A stretch of DNA of 64,000 nucleotides from Azorinus chamasolen (GCA_963576725.1 OY755244.1:34816446-34880445), one strand, 5' to 3'. Counted from the stretch's first letter, positions 9,861 through 21,287 are shown. Program-made: numbers and translations. Notes: generated by a model not told the origin, from the sequence alone.

Positions 9861-10285
9861 ATACCCACTCGTTGCACGGGATATATAGTTTTTGATCCAT
9901 CCGTCAGTCAGCCTATCTGTTCGTCCATCCATAGTCTGTCCAACTGACCATGTATCAGAATATATTGTTGCTCATCTAGCACTTTCATTTCTTGACCAAT
10001 TTTTCTCAAAATTCCTTTAAAAATTGTCAAGAATAAAAGCTTGGATGTTTTTGATTTTCAAAGGATTCTGTCTTCTTTTCATCTGTCAGATCTCCTGTGT
10101 GTCATAATACATTGTTGCTTATCTAACACTTTCATTTCTTGACCAATTTTTCTCAAATTTGCTTTAAGAATTGTCATGAATAAAAACTTGGACACATTTA
10201 ATTTTTCAGAGGAATCTGTCAATTGGGGAACCACTTTTTATCTCTGACAATGTGGCGGCTTGAATATATGAGCTTGCTCACTAAA
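9861..10285 (+). mobile_element. RC-9 array element
   Basis: Starts TATACCCACTCGTTGCACGG, then a (CCATCCGTCAGTC)-type tract, then two units about 165 bp apart sharing ATTGTTGCTCATCTA and CTTGACCAATTTTTCTCAAA. It follows RC-5 with no gap. Confidence 0.6.
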
Positions 10286-10290
10286 GTTCT

Positions 10291-10536
10291 TTAACCCTTT
10301 CACCGCCAAAGTCGCAAAAATGTGCCTCGACAAATAGTGCAGTCCCAGATCAGACACCGCCTTTTTAAGGCGGCGTCTGATCAGGGACTTCACTTTTTGT
10401 CTCAATCTCTATTTCTATATCTGTGCTTTATTCCTTTGAAATTTGCATCTATTTATCTCATTTCCTTACTTTACCGAATAATTTAACACAATTGGTTTGC
10501 AGACGACAATTAGAAATTTGGCGCCGAAAGGGTTAA
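10291..10536 (+). mobile_element. MITE-K
   Basis: TTAA-flanked with ends CCCTTTCACCGCC and GGCGCCGAAAGGG. The hairpin GTCCCAGATCAGACACCGCC pairs with GGCGGCGTCTGATCAGGGAC, keeping the CCCAGATC/GATCAGGG mismatch. Only copy in the window. Arms contain TTTGCAGACGACAATTAG, which resembles part of MITE-D. Confidence 0.85.
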
Positions 10537-10565
10537 TTTTAATAGTCGCTAATTGAATTGCCCTT

Positions 10566-10804
10566 TTAACCCTTTCCCTCATATAAATGCCTTTTCACAC
10601 ATTTGCAAACAGAGTAGACCCAGATCTGACAGCTCCTATAGGAGCCCTCTGATCAGAGTCTGCTCTGTTTGCTATTGGAGTTTGATAGATCTGTTACTTG
10701 AGTCTCTAAAATGGCTACAATGTTACACCTTCCATATTTCATTATAACAATTTTGTGCATTAGTATTCAGTAGGTAATTGAAAATTGTACAGGGAAAGGG
10801 ATAA
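10566..10804 (+). mobile_element. MITE-B, complete
   Basis: CCCTTTCCCTCATATAAATG to ACAGGGAAAGGGATAA with hairpin around GCTCCTATAGGAGC. Confidence 0.93.
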
Positions 10805-11267
10805 TCAAAACATCATAATAATTATATTATGTAAGATAATAATATATGTAAGAATACTATTTAGTAATATTTATAATGGCCATATGAACAAAAACATTTA
10901 GTTATGGCAAGAACTATAGAATCAGATCAATATTATTCTGTAACCCTTTACTCCATGAATATTCATGTTAGAAAAAATGATGTAATAAATATTAATTACA
11001 TTTATTTGCTATAATAGCACATTGACACTGGCAGTTTTAGCATGACAGAAACTGTTGAATCATATCTATATTATATCATAAGCAAACAGAGCAGACCCTG
11101 ATCAGATGGCTCCTACAGGAGCCGTCTGATCTTGGTCTACTCTGTTTGCAAAGGCATATTTATGGAGGAAAGGGATAAGCAAACAGAGCAGACCCTGGTC
11201 AGACAGTAGTCATCTAATTTGGGTTTACTCTGGCTTTAAGAGGCGTATCTATGGAGTAAAGGGTCAA
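10805..11267 (-). mobile_element. MITE-C host, split by another MITE-C
   Basis: Long arm at 10,805-10,940 (TATAATGGCCATATGAACAA) resumes at 11,177 with GCAAACAGAGCAGACCC and ends GGAGTAAAGGGTCAA. The inner C interrupts it next to the hairpin. Confidence 0.8.
10940..11178 (-). mobile_element. MITE-C inserted in MITE-C
   Basis: CCCTTTACTCCATGAATATT to TTATGGAGGAAAGGG. Flanks read GTAA on the left and ATAA on the right, a diverged TTAA-type site. Confidence 0.88.
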
Positions 11268-11495
11268 CTGTTTCCTTCATATAAATGCTTTTTCATGCCG
11301 TTGCAAACAGATTAGGCTGAGATCAGACGGCTCCTGTAAGGCCTGTTTGTTAATGACATGATATAGATCTGATTTTACAGTTTCTGTCAAAGCAAAACAA
11401 TCTCTTGAATATTTTATACATTTATATATTTCAGATTAAAATATTCTTGATGTCATTGTTTCTAACATGAATATTGAATAGATAAAAGGCTAAAC
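11264..11495 (+). mobile_element. MITE-C, hairpin partly deleted
   Basis: GATCAGACGGCTCCTGTAAG, then CCTGTTTG: the second arm is lost from the centre outward. Long arm complete to GATAAAAGGCTAA. Confidence 0.82.
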
Positions 11496-11507
11496 TTTAT
11501 ACATGAA

Positions 11508-11692
11508 TGCAGAGCTACAAAAAAAGGTGTGTACTCGAATACTAAAACCGACTTTTCACCACCAAACCCTATGTTGTGACCACTCTTTAGAATTGTCTCA
11601 AAGAGACAATTTTAAAGAGTGGTCACAACATAGGGTTTGATGTAGAAATGACGATTTTGGTATTTGTGTATATGCACCGTTTTCTGTAGTTC
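11508..11692. mobile_element. MITE-E, complete
   Basis: Foldback along nearly its whole length. Centre GTCTCAAAGAGAC, arms ACCCTATGTTGTGACCACTC and its complement, outer arms GTACTCGAATACTAAAAC and TTTTGGTATTTGTGTAT. Confidence 0.9.
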
Positions 11693-11735
11693 TAGAAATC
11701 CCAATAAGTATTCAGTATTGTTCCAAAATCAAATA

Positions 11736-12043
11736 CAGTTGAACTACGATATCTCGAACTCAGATAATTCGAACTTCGGGATAACTGGAACTTAAAGTTC
11801 GGTCCTTCCAAAATCTTACAATACAGAACTGCTCTAAAATGTATCATTGTGCATATCTAGAAACACATTTCACAGCTTAATGCATGTTTAAAGTAATGCT
11901 GAAAGCTTCTACAGGAGCTTTCAGCATTACTGTAGACCTGCATTAAGCTGTGAACTTGAAAAATTGGATAACTCGAACTTTCGTTATCTCGAACTAATTT
12001 ATAATTATAGTCCCTTGAAGTTCAACTTATAGAAGTTCAACTG
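11736..12043. mobile_element. MITE-F2, complete
   Basis: TA-flanked. Ends CAGTTGAACTACGATATCTC and AGAAGTTCAACTG, with inner arms TCTCGAACT and AGTTCGAGATAA-type. The hairpin GAAAGCTTCTACAGGAGCTTTC is the F centre with two changes. Confidence 0.88.
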
Positions 12044-12125
12044 TAGTTGTCATAATATAGGGTTTGATGGAGGAGTAAAGAAGTTATTCTTGAAAGCGTT
12101 TAAAGTTACGCATCTTGTCTTGACT
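12044..12125 (-). mobile_element. MITE-E half
   Basis: GTCATAATATAGGGTTTGATG, then TTATTCTTGAAAGCG and CGCATCTTGTCTTGAC, follow one E arm from the hairpin outward. Confidence 0.7.
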
Positions 12126-12669
12126 TCTGCATGAATGGAATATTTCAATTTTAGCATGCAAATCATTCATGAACTAGAAGGCACAATGAAGGTCTCCAGT
12201 GTTTTCACTCCAGATCACCTTATGAGCATAACAAATAAATATTATGTTAATCATACATACAAACAAGCTGGAAGGTGACACTGTTGCCGGACAGTCTGAT
12301 AATAGTAGCAAAAGCATTGTATAGACAATTTACCATGGCCTCAGGCACTTGGTATTGTCATTTTGAATGATTAAGATGGCTGTTCATGTGACAAAAGTGA
12401 CTGGTAATCTGTACCTGGAAGTAGCAAATCTGAGATAGGTTCTGTCATTACAATGAACACAATGGACTCTGCTCCTGAGATCCCAAATCGAAATTGCAAG
12501 CTTGCGGGAAGTTTGTGTGACAGGCTTGCAGCTGCATGTCAAATATGCATGCTGCAAACGAAAATTCATACATATTAATTTGCACAAGTCAAATTAAGCT
12601 TGTAGTTACAACTAGTTATCTTGTGGTTAGCTTGCATTTGGAACATTACAAGTTTACTGCAAGCTAATT
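12126..12669. other. Unassigned sequence
   Basis: Repeat-poor. Short open frames on both strands, none with a recognisable domain. No splice-bounded exon stands out. Confidence 0.4.
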
Positions 12670-13600
12670 ATGTCTACCCCAGTATACTGGGGAGACATTC
12701 TGTTTTTGTGCGTGGCGTCCGTCAGTCTGTCCGATTTTAATTCGTCTGCGCGGTTTCTCCAAAACCTTTGGTTGGATTTTCATGAAACTTCATAGGATTC
12801 ATCAACACTATGCCTAGTTGTGCATATCTTATTCCTGTTCCGGTTCAATGGTTTTTTGCAGAGTTATGGGACTGAATTTTTACATGGACTGAATTTTTAC
12901 ATGGCAATTTTTGTCCATGCGGTTTCTCCAAAACCTTTGGTTGGATTTTCATGAAATTTCATAGGATTGATCAGCACTATGCCTAGTTGTGCATATCTTA
13001 TTCCTGTTTGGGTTTGATGATTTTCTGCAGAGTTATGGGACTTTGAAATTTTTACATGGAAAATTTTGTCCGCACGGTTACTCCAAAAGTTATGATTATA
13101 TTTTCATGAAACTTCATAGGATTGATCAGCACCATGCCTAGATGTGCTTATTTTATTCCTGTTCCAGTAAAATGATTTTCTGCAGAGTTATTCGACTTTT
13201 GAAATTTTTACATGGAAAATTTTGTCTGCGCAGTTATCTCCAAAACCTTTGGTAACATTTTCATGAAACTTCATAGGATTGATCAGCACCATGTCTAGGT
13301 GTGCATAGTTTATTCCTCTTCCCATTTGGTGATTTTCTGCAGAGTTCTGGGATTTTGAAATTTTTTAACATGGAAAATTTAGTGGTGGACGGGGGAGACA
13401 AACTTCACCCATGGAACAGGCATGATGAAAGGAAGTGTCATGCACAAAGTCCATAATTCTAGCTTCAATATTTTTGGAGTTTTTCACCTTTTTCCGTTGT
13501 TGTTGTTTTTTGTCGAGCCAATAAGTCTGTTCTACTGATGCCATTAAATTTCACATAATATTACACTTTGGTCATTTTTCTCATTATTGTTTTGTCTTAG
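12670..13600 (+). mobile_element. RC-1-type array element, chimeric
   Basis: Head ATGTCTACCCCAGTATACTG folds with GGGGAGACAT, then GTCCGTCAGTCTGTCCG. Four units of about 160 bp carry GCGGTTTCTCCAAAACC, TTTTCATGAAACTTCATAGG and TTCTGCAGAGTTATGGGA. After GGTGGACGGGGGAGACAAAC the sequence changes to a unit like that at 32,472 (GAAAGGAAGTGTCATGCAC). No clean CTCTAG end. Confidence 0.75.
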
Positions 13601-13601
13601 T

Positions 13602-13690
13602 TTCACACTTTTCTCTAGTAAATGATCCTTTTTGGTAGATTCATTCAAAGAGGTTGGGTCTAAAAAATAGCCTATGGAGTAAATTGTTAA
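13602..13690 (+). mobile_element. MITE-A right-arm fragment
   Basis: TTTTCTCTAGTAAATGATCC to TATGGAGTAAATTGTTAA; the hairpin and left arm are replaced by the RC element. Confidence 0.85.
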
Positions 13691-13702
13691 TCAACCTAGT
13701 AT

Positions 13703-13895
13703 TTAACCCTTTCCTTTTTCAATATTCATGTAAGAAATAATTACATGATGAATATTTGTGGGCTGAATTGTAATGATGTAAAATTTCGAAGAACATTAAT
13801 TTTTTCTTAGATCTCCAATATATAGGAGCTGTCTGATCTGGGTCTACTCTGTTTGCAAAGGCATGAAAATGCATTTCTATGGTGAAAAGGGATAA
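13703..13895 (-). mobile_element. MITE-C, one hairpin arm missing
   Basis: TTAA, CCCTTTCCTTTTTCAATATT, then after a deletion TATAGGAGCTGTCTGATCTG, entering the hairpin at its centre. Confidence 0.85.
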
Positions 13896-14205
13896 AGTAT
13901 TAAACAATATACAAATAAGTAGTTCAGTGTGTGTTTCTTGGAACTCCATCATTACAGCAATCTGCAGTAAAGTCTCCCTTAGATTAGTACTAAAACACTG
14001 ACAGTCAGACAGCAACAAATCTGGGCATAAGTGACATGCTGAAGAATCTTGCCATGTGACAAGAAAACAATGGCACCAGCTGGGCTGTTTTCTTCTACTG
14101 CTAATTCAGCACAATTTTTGACATGCAAATTAGCTTGTGATTTCAGAAGGTGGGGGAATCTAAAATTGACTCCCATGTAATAATACTTCATACTTTGAGA
14201 TAGAC
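13896..14205. other. Unassigned sequence
   Basis: No repeat or exon recognised. Minus-strand frames of 70-99 codons overlap here and partly read through MITE-C, so I do not treat them as genes. Confidence 0.4.
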
Positions 14206-14441
14206 TTAACTCATTCCATCCTAGACTATTTTAGACCCAACCTCTTTGAATAAATCTACCCAAAAGGAGCATCAACTATAGAAAGGGATAACTTTAGAAT
14301 TGTGTAGATTTGAAACCATTGTGATAAATAGAGCATTTGCTCCTATGGAGCAAATTTTTTAAATGCTCTATTTATCACAATGGTTTCAAAATGTGATTTT
14401 TACAGAGGTGGCAAATGCGTCACTAGGAGGGAATGTGTTAA
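14206..14441 (-). mobile_element. MITE-A, complete
   Basis: Ends CTCATTCCATCCTAG and CACTAGGAGGGAATGTG pair with each other although both differ from the usual A ends. Eight extra T/A bases sit near the hairpin centre. Confidence 0.92.
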
Positions 14442-14661
14442 TGATCATAATATTGGTAAAACTAGTTATGGGACAGAAAAATTGATTGTGAGGTAGTGAA
14501 AAAAATTAGATTTCAAACTTGACAGAAAAATAGTGTACCGGTAGATTTACATTGAAAAATAAAGAGACAATTCTGTACTACAATAAAAATTGGAGAAAAC
14601 TGAAATAGGTACATGTGTGGGTTTTAAATAACAAGAGTAAATTATATTCCCTACATTTTAT

Positions 14662-14841
14662 CAGAGCTCCCGATAAGATGAGTATATTTAATCATTTCCA
14701 ACAATAGCTCCTTTATTTCTCCACCAAACGCTATACTGTGACCACTCTTTAGAATCGATTCTAAAGAGTGGTCACAGTGTAGGGTTTGGTGGAGAAATAA
14801 TGATTTTAGCATTTGGGTATGCTCTGTTATCTGTAGCTCTG
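14662..14841. mobile_element. MITE-E, complete
   Basis: Terminal CAGAGCT and AGCTCTG. Arms ATTTCTCCACCAAACGC and TTTGGTGGAGAAAT. The centre has been reduced to TAGAATCGATTCTA, a symmetric loss of the usual loop. Confidence 0.9.
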
Positions 14842-14924
14842 TTTTATGAACATAGATTTATATATACTGTAGTTTTTTGTTTCTACTATTTTATAACTGT
14901 ATTATGAATTGTTTTCCTTTTCAG

Positions 14925-14982
14925 GTAAGTTGAATTATTGAGATGCTCAGGTGTCTGCTTGACTTATCCAAAAACCATATAG
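14925..14982 (+). other. Possible recursive-splice exon
   Basis: A T-rich tract ending CCTTTTCAG is followed at once by GTAAGT (14,925), so a 3' splice site and a 5' splice site abut, the pattern of recursive-splice ratchet points. A second donor, ATAG|GTAAGT, lies 58 bases on (GT at 14,983), the layout of an RS-exon. An ATG at 14,943 stays open to that donor. A 58-nt first-coding exon would also fit. Chance cannot be excluded without RNA data. Confidence 0.35.
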
Positions 14983-14997
14983 GTAAGTAGTCAATTA

Positions 14998-15201
14998 CAG
15001 AAAACCCTCTCTATAAGGGCCACTAAATTATGTTAATTAGTTGGTATTTAGGGCAGGTGTTTGCTTAAAGCAAGGTGAAAGTGAAACAGAACGCTCCTAT
15101 AGGAGTGTTCTGTTTTACTTTCACCTTGTTTTAAGCAGTCACCTGCCTTTTACACAAAATACTTGATGTAATCTAGTGGCCGTTATAGAGAGGTTTAACT
15201 G
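14998..15201. mobile_element. MITE-F, complete
   Basis: TA-flanked. Ends CAGAAAACCCTCTCTATAAG and TTATAGAGAGGTTTAACTG. Hairpin GGTGAAAGTGAAACAGAACG around CTCCTATAGGAG. Length 204 bp, identical to the copies at 48 kb. Confidence 0.92.
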
Positions 15202-15211
15202 TAGTATAATC

Positions 15212-15340
15212 TTAACCCTTTCCCTCATTATAGGCTATTTTTTGACCCAGCCTCTTTAAATAAATCTATTTAAAAGGAGCATTTACCAGAAAAAGGAAAC
15301 TTTTAGAATTGTGTGTTTTGAAACCATTGTGATAAATATA
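15212..15340 (-). mobile_element. MITE-A left half
   Basis: TTAA, CCCTTTCCCTCATTATAGG and the arm to ACCATTGTGATAAATA, then breaks inside the hairpin. Confidence 0.85.
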
Positions 15341-15353
15341 ACTCCATATATTG

Positions 15354-15578
15354 ACCCTTTCCTCCATAAATACGCCTTTCTATGCCTCTGTAAAAGTCAC
15401 TTTTTGAAATCATTGTGATAAATAGAGCATTTGCCTCTAAGGAGCAAATGCTCTATTTATCACAGTGGTTTCAAAACTACAACATTCAGAAATTTTCCTT
15501 TTCTCTACTTAATGCTCCTTTTCGGTAGATTTATTCAAAGAGGTTGGATGTAAAAATAGCCTATGGGGGAATGGGTTG
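15354..15578 (+). mobile_element. MITE-A, complete
   Basis: CCCTTTCCTCCATAAATACG to TATGGGGGAATGGGTTGA. Hairpin intact apart from single changes. Head-to-head with the half-copy before it. Confidence 0.92.
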
Positions 15579-15987
15579 ATAAATGGAAAATAATGGAATG
15601 CTAAATAACTTCATGTACTGATGAATGGAAAGTAATCAGTACAGAAAATTAATGAGATCAGCCAGGGATATCCGAAAAATGGTATTTATGCAGAAGTGAA
15701 CTGTATCTAATATTAACAGAACTCTTATTGAGTGGTGCCTGTAATTATCTCACCTGAGACAGACAAGGTATTTAGATTTCCTGTGCATGAGCATGAAGTG
15801 CTAAAGAGGAGCTTTAGGAATACAGTAAAATGGCGATAATCCGAGGACTGTCAGGAACTGAGAAAATGCTTGGATTACCGCTACCCTCGGATTATCCATG
15901 AAATGATACTTTGTGGATTCAACATGTCAAATCTATCGTATAGTGTATGCATGTACATGTTCCTTTTGCCTACAGAATGCTAAACAG
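15579..15987 (+). other. Unassigned sequence with a mariner/pogo-like end
   Basis: Mostly unrecognised. At 15,820-15,905, TACAGTAAAATGGCGATAAT and CCGAGGACTG are followed by CCCTCGGATTATCCA, a short inverted repeat resembling a Tc1/mariner-type terminus. No second end found. Confidence 0.4.
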
Positions 15988-16237
15988 TTAACCCTTTCCC
16001 TGTTCTATATGTAGGCCAAATTTCAATACCTACTGAATATTCATTAATAAAATAGTTATAAAGAAATATGGAAGGTGGAACATTGTAGACCTTTTAGAAA
16101 ACAAAGAAAAAGATCTATCAAATTCTTTTAGCAAACAGAGCAGACCCTGATCAGACGGCTCCTCTAGGAGCCGTCTGATCTAGGTCTACTTTGTTTGCAA
16201 ATGCGCGAAAACACGTTTATATGAGGGAAAGGGTTAA
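15988..16237 (-). mobile_element. MITE-B, complete
   Basis: TTAA-flanked, 250 bp, CCCTTTCCCTGTTCTATATG to TATATGAGGGAAAGGG. Hairpin around GGCTCCTCTAGGAGCC with the usual CCCTGATC/GATCTAGG mismatch. Confidence 0.95.
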
Positions 16238-16531
16238 TTGATATGTTTTCGTATTTTTAGTCAAGTCTCGTTCAACCAGATGCTTGCTACGAGAGATAAA
16301 CAATCTTTATAGAGTATTTCAGACGAACAAAACCGAGTGTTCCGATTATTTATTAATTCAAAACAGCATGGGAGCGAAGCGATATTGTTTGTAAACATCC
16401 ACGGCTAAATGAAATGTCACCTAAGGAGATTTGCACCTTACCATTTATATTTACATTGGATTATTTCCATCAGATTTATGGCCCTTTGATTAACCCTTTA
16501 ATGATATAGAACAACAGATAAAGTTGCATAC

Positions 16532-16760
16532 TTAACCCATTCCCACTTAAGCTATTTTTAGACATAACCTCTTTGAAAAAGTCTACCCAAAAGGAGCATT
16601 TACTAGAGTAAAGAAAATATTAAGAATTGTGTAGTATTGAAACCATTCTGATAAATAGAGCATTTGCTCCTATGGAGCAAATGCTCTATTTATCAGAATG
16701 GTTTCAAAAAGTGATTTTTACAGAGGCGTCAAATGGCGTCAATATGCGGGAATGGGTTAA
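16532..16760 (-). mobile_element. MITE-A with symmetric hairpin change
   Basis: Hairpin reads ACCATTCTGATAAAT on one arm and ATTTATCAGAATGGT on the other. Both differ from the family at the same dyad position. TTAA at both ends. Confidence 0.95.
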
Positions 16761-16905
16761 ATACTAAAAGCGTTCCTTTATCCACCGAATCCTATGTTCT
16801 GACCAATCTTTAGAATCTTCTCGAAGAGATGATCCTAAGGAGTGGGCACAACATAGGGTTTGGTGGAGAAATAAAGAAGTAAATATTTTAATTTACACAT
16901 TTTCT
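16761..16905. mobile_element. MITE-E, diverged
   Basis: TTTATCCACCGAATCCTATG, centre TCTTCTCGAAGAGATGA, then CACAACATAGGGTTTGGTGG. The outermost left arm is missing. Confidence 0.82.
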
Positions 16906-17393
16906 AATGGGTTATAATTTTTTTAGAACACCTCAGCTATTGCCCAGGATGAGCTAATGTGACTACTGACTCTCTGTTGTCTGGTCATTTCATTTCAAGG
17001 ACGTTTCCTCTGAAACAGCTTGATAGAGATGTAGCCTAAGGCTTCAACATTGAAAATAAGTCACCATGACAGATGCACAAGTTGCGTTATAATGGATATT
17101 GCTGGAAATTTCGAAATTATTGATGCCACTGGTGGTTGTTTTCAGAAGATAGGAACCACTTGAATTTGTTTTGTATTTTTTTTGTACTCATATACGGCTC
17201 AAAAAGGTACCAAGCTTCAGAGTCATTTAAGCTGTGTTTGATGATCATAAAACTCATTCTCAAAGGGGGTTGATAATCAATTTAACTTGGAGACTATAAA
17301 ATTTGTCCAATTCTGTCTTGCAGACGCTGTCTGGTTTTATGTTTAAATACGGAGGGATATTTGTGATTTTACTACCATCAGTGATGTTAACCA
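16906..17393. other. Unassigned sequence
   Basis: No repeat, exon or RNA recognised. Confidence 0.4.
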
Positions 17394-17621
17394 TTAACCC
17401 ATTCCCGCATATTGACACCCTTTGACGACTCTGTAAAAGTCACTTTGTCAAACCATTGTGATAAATAGAGCATTTGCTCCTATAGGAGGAAATGCTCTAT
17501 TTATCACAATGGTTTCAAACTACAAAATTTTAAAATTTTCCTTTTCTCTAGTTTATGCTCCTTTTCGGTAGATTTATTCAAAGAGGTTGTATCTAAAAAT
17601 AGCCTATGAAGTACGGGAACC
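17394..17621 (+). mobile_element. MITE-A, complete
   Basis: TTAA, CCCATTCCCGCATATTGAC, perfect hairpin but for one change (GGAGGAAATGC), right arm to CTATGAAGTACGGG. Bases 17,622-17,708 after it hold a scrap of the B/C hairpin flank (TTTGTAAACAGTGTAGACTC). Confidence 0.92.
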
Positions 17622-17708
17622 GAGTATAGAAGACATTTGTAAACAGTGTAGACTCAGATCAAAGTACTTTTGAGGGGTTGCACTATTTGTCATAAAAATC
17701 ATTATTCA

Positions 17709-17894
17709 TGAACCCATTCCCTCATATTGACACCTTTTGACGACTCTGTAAAAGTCACTGTTTGAAACCATTGTGATAAATAGAGCATTTGCTCATGTAG
17801 AGCAAATGCTCTATTTTGCGCAATGGTTTAAAAACTACACAATTCTACAATGTTCTTTTTTTCTAGTACATGCTCCTTTTCAGTAGATTTATTT
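17709..17894 (+). mobile_element. MITE-A host, 5' part
   Basis: CCCATTCCCTCATATTGACAC, hairpin, and right arm as far as CAGTAGATTTATTT, where RC-1 begins. The remainder of this copy is at 23,631-23,676. Confidence 0.93.
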
Positions 17895-18700
17895 ATGTCT
17901 CCTCCATTTATAGGGAGACATAATGTTTTTGCCAGAGTTGTCCGTTCGTCCATCCTTCTGTCTGTCACGCATATTTCTGAAACCAGTAGGGCTAGGGTCA
18001 ACAAACTTTACAGGATTGTTCACCAGCATGAGTTGTTGTGCACCTGCATTTTTTTAATTGTCTCTCCCTGATGACTTTGGAGTTATTGCCCTTGATGACT
18101 TAACTTTACACAAACTTTATGCTACACGTATCCCTGAAACCGATAGGGCTAGAGTCACCAAATTTCACAGGAAGTTGACCAGCATGAGTTGTTGTGCACC
18201 TGGGTGGGGGGGGGGGGTTGAATTGTCTCCACCTGATAATTGTTGAGTTATTGCCCCTGATATGATAACTTGAAATTAGAGAAACTTTGTCTCGTGCATA
18301 TCTCTGAAACCAGTAGGGCTAGTGTCACCAAACTTCACAGGAATGTTGACCAGCAAGAGTTGTTCTGTATCTGGTGTTTTTGAATTGTCTCCCCCAAAAA
18401 CTTTGGATTTATTGCCCCTGATATGATAATTTAAGATTAGACAAACTTTGTGTCATGCGTATCTCTGAAACCAGTAGGGCTAGTGTCACCAAACTTCACA
18501 GGAATGTTGACCAGCAAGAGTTGTTCTGTATCTGGTGTTTTTGAATTGTCTCCCCAAAAACTTTGGATTTATTGCCCCTGATATGATAATTTAAGATTAG
18601 ACAAACTTTGTGTAATGCGTATCTCTGAAACCAGTAGGGCTAGTGTCACCAAACTAAACATGAATATTCACCAGCATAAGTTGTTGTGCACCTGGTTTTT

Positions 18701-21283
18701 AGCTCACCAGAGCACAAAGTGCTCAGGGTGAGCTTTTGTGATCGCCTGATGTCCGTCGTCCGTCGGCGTCCGTCGTCCGTCGTCAGTCGTCAACAATTTG
18801 AACCTTTAAAAATCTTCTCCTCTGAATCTACAGGGTTCTCAGCTTTCATCTTTGGCACATAGTATCATCTTTAGGTCCTCTACAAAAGTTATATAAATTA
18901 TGGCCCTGGGGTCAAAATTGGCCCCACCCCAGGGGTGCCTTCTTTCCAATAGAAACATATAGTAAAACTTTGAAAATCTTCTCCTCTGAAACCAGAAGGT
19001 TCTCAGCTTTCATATTTGGCACATAGCATCATGTTCAGGTCCTCTACAAAAGTTATATAAATTATGCCCCTGGGGTCAAAATTGGGGCCGCCCCAGGGGT
19101 GGAAAGTTTTCAATAGAAACATATAGTAAACCTTTGAAAATCTTCTCCTTTGAAATCAGAAGTTTCTCAGCTTTCATATTTGGCACAAAGCATCATGTTC
19201 AGGTCCTCTACAAAAGTTATATAAATTATGCCCCTGGGGTTAAAATTGGCCCCGCCCCAGGGATGGGCAGTTTTCAATAGAAACAAATAGTGAAATCTTG
19301 AAAATCTTCTCCTCTGAAACTGGAAGGCGCTCAGCTTTCATATTTGGCACAGAGCATCATGTTCAGGCCTCTACAAAAGTTATATTAATTATTGCCCTGG
19401 GGTCAAAAATCTCCCCGCCCCAGGGGTGGGCAGTTTTCAATGGAAACAAATAGTGAAAACTTTGAAAGTCTTCTTCTCTGAATCTGGAAAGTTCTCAGCT
19501 TTCATATTTGGCACATAGCATCATGTATAGGTCCTCTACAAAAGTTATATGAATTATAGCCCTGGGGTCAAAATTGGCCCCGCCCCAGGGGTGGGTAGTT
19601 TTCAGCAGAAACATATAGAGAAAACTTTGAAAATCTTCTCCTCTGAAACTGAAAGGTTCTCAGCTTTAATATTTGGCTCATAGCATCATGTTCAAGTCCT
19701 CTACAAAAGTTATATAAATTACGCCCCTGGGGTCAAATTGGCCTGCCCCAGGGCCGGCTAGTTTTCTATAGAAACATATAGTGAAAACTTTGAAAATCTT
19801 CTCCTCTGATTGTCTGGTGAGCGCTTCAGGGCCATTCTGGCCCTCTTGTTGAAAATCTTCATCTCTGAAACCATAAGGTTCTCAGCTTTCATATTTGGCA
19901 CATAGCATCGTGTTCAGGTTCTCAACAAAAGTTATATAAATTATGGCCCTGGGGTCAAAATTGGCCCCGCCCCAGGGTTGGGCCATTTTCAATAGAAACA
20001 AATAGTGAAATCTTTGAAAAATCTTCTTCTCTAAAACTGGAATGCTCTCAGCTTTCATATTTGGCACATAGCATCATGTTCAGGCCCTCTACAAAAGTTA
20101 TATAAATTATGCCCCTGGGGTGAAAATTGGCCCCGCCCCAGGGGTGCCTTGTTTCCAATAGAAACATATAGTAAAACTTTGAAAATCTTCTCCTCTGAAA
20201 CCAGAAGGTTCTTAGCTTTCATATTTGGCACATAGCATTGTGTTCAGGTTCTCTACAAAAGTTATATAAATTATGGCCCTGGGGTCAAAATTGGCCCCGC
20301 CCCAGGGGTGTGCAGTTTTCAATAGAAACAAATAGTGAAATCTTTGAAAATCTTCTCGTCTGAAACTGGAAGGGTCTCAGCTTTCATATTTGGCACAAAG
20401 CATCGTGTTCAGGCCCTATACAAAAGTTATATAAATTATGGCCCTGGGGTCAAAATTGGCTCCGACCCAGGGGTGGCAGTTTTCAATAGAAACAAATAGT
20501 GAAATCTTTGAAAATCTTCTCGTCTGAAACTGGAAGGGTCTCAGCTTTCATATTTGGCACATAGCATCGTGTTCAGGTTCTCTACAAGAGTTATATAAAT
20601 AATGCCCCTGGGGTCAAAATTGGCCCCGCCCCAGGTTTGGGCAGTTTTCAATAGAAACAAATAGTGAAATCTTTGAAAATCTTCTCCTCTGAAACTGGAA
20701 GGTTCTCAGCTTTCATATTTGGCACATAGCATCATGTTCAGGTCCTCTGCAAAAGTTATATAAATTATACCCCTGGGGTCAAAATTGGCCCCGCCCCAGG
20801 GGTGGGCCATTTTCAATAGAAACAAATAGTGAAATCTTTGATAATATTTTTCTCTGAAACTGGGAGGCTCTCAGCTTTCATATTTGGCACAGAGCATCAT
20901 GTTCAGGTCCTCTACAAAAGTTATATAAATTATGCCCCTGGAGTCAAAATTGGCCACGCCCTAGGGGTATCCAGTTTTCACTAGAAACATATAGTAAAAA
21001 CTTTGAAAATCTTCTGGTCTGGAACTGGAAGGTTCTCAGGTTTCATATTTGGCACATAGCATCATGTTCAGGTCCTCTACAAAAGTTATATAAATTGTGC
21101 CGCTTGTCTTAAATTTTCTTCACTTGAGGTCCTCTAGAAAAGTTACATAACTTATGCCTCTTGGGTCAAAATTGGCCCCTGCCAGGGCTGGCTAGTTTTC
21201 TATAGAAACACATAGTGAAAACTTTGACAATCTTCTCCTCTGATTGTCTGGTGAGCGATGACAGGGCCTTTCAGGCCCTCTTG
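18701..21283 (+). mobile_element. RC-2 array, first copy (compound)
   Basis: Head AGCTCACCAGAGCAC folds with GTGCTCAGGGTGAGCT. A GTCCGTCGTCCGTCGGCG tract follows, then about 14 units of 164 bp (CAGCTTTCATATTTGGCAC, then TCCTCTACAAAAGTTATATA). A complete 3' terminus, GGCCATTCTGGCCCTCTTG, already occurs at 19,848, after which the array continues without a new head. The final terminus is at 21,283. Confidence 0.9.
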
Positions 21284-21287
21284 TTTT

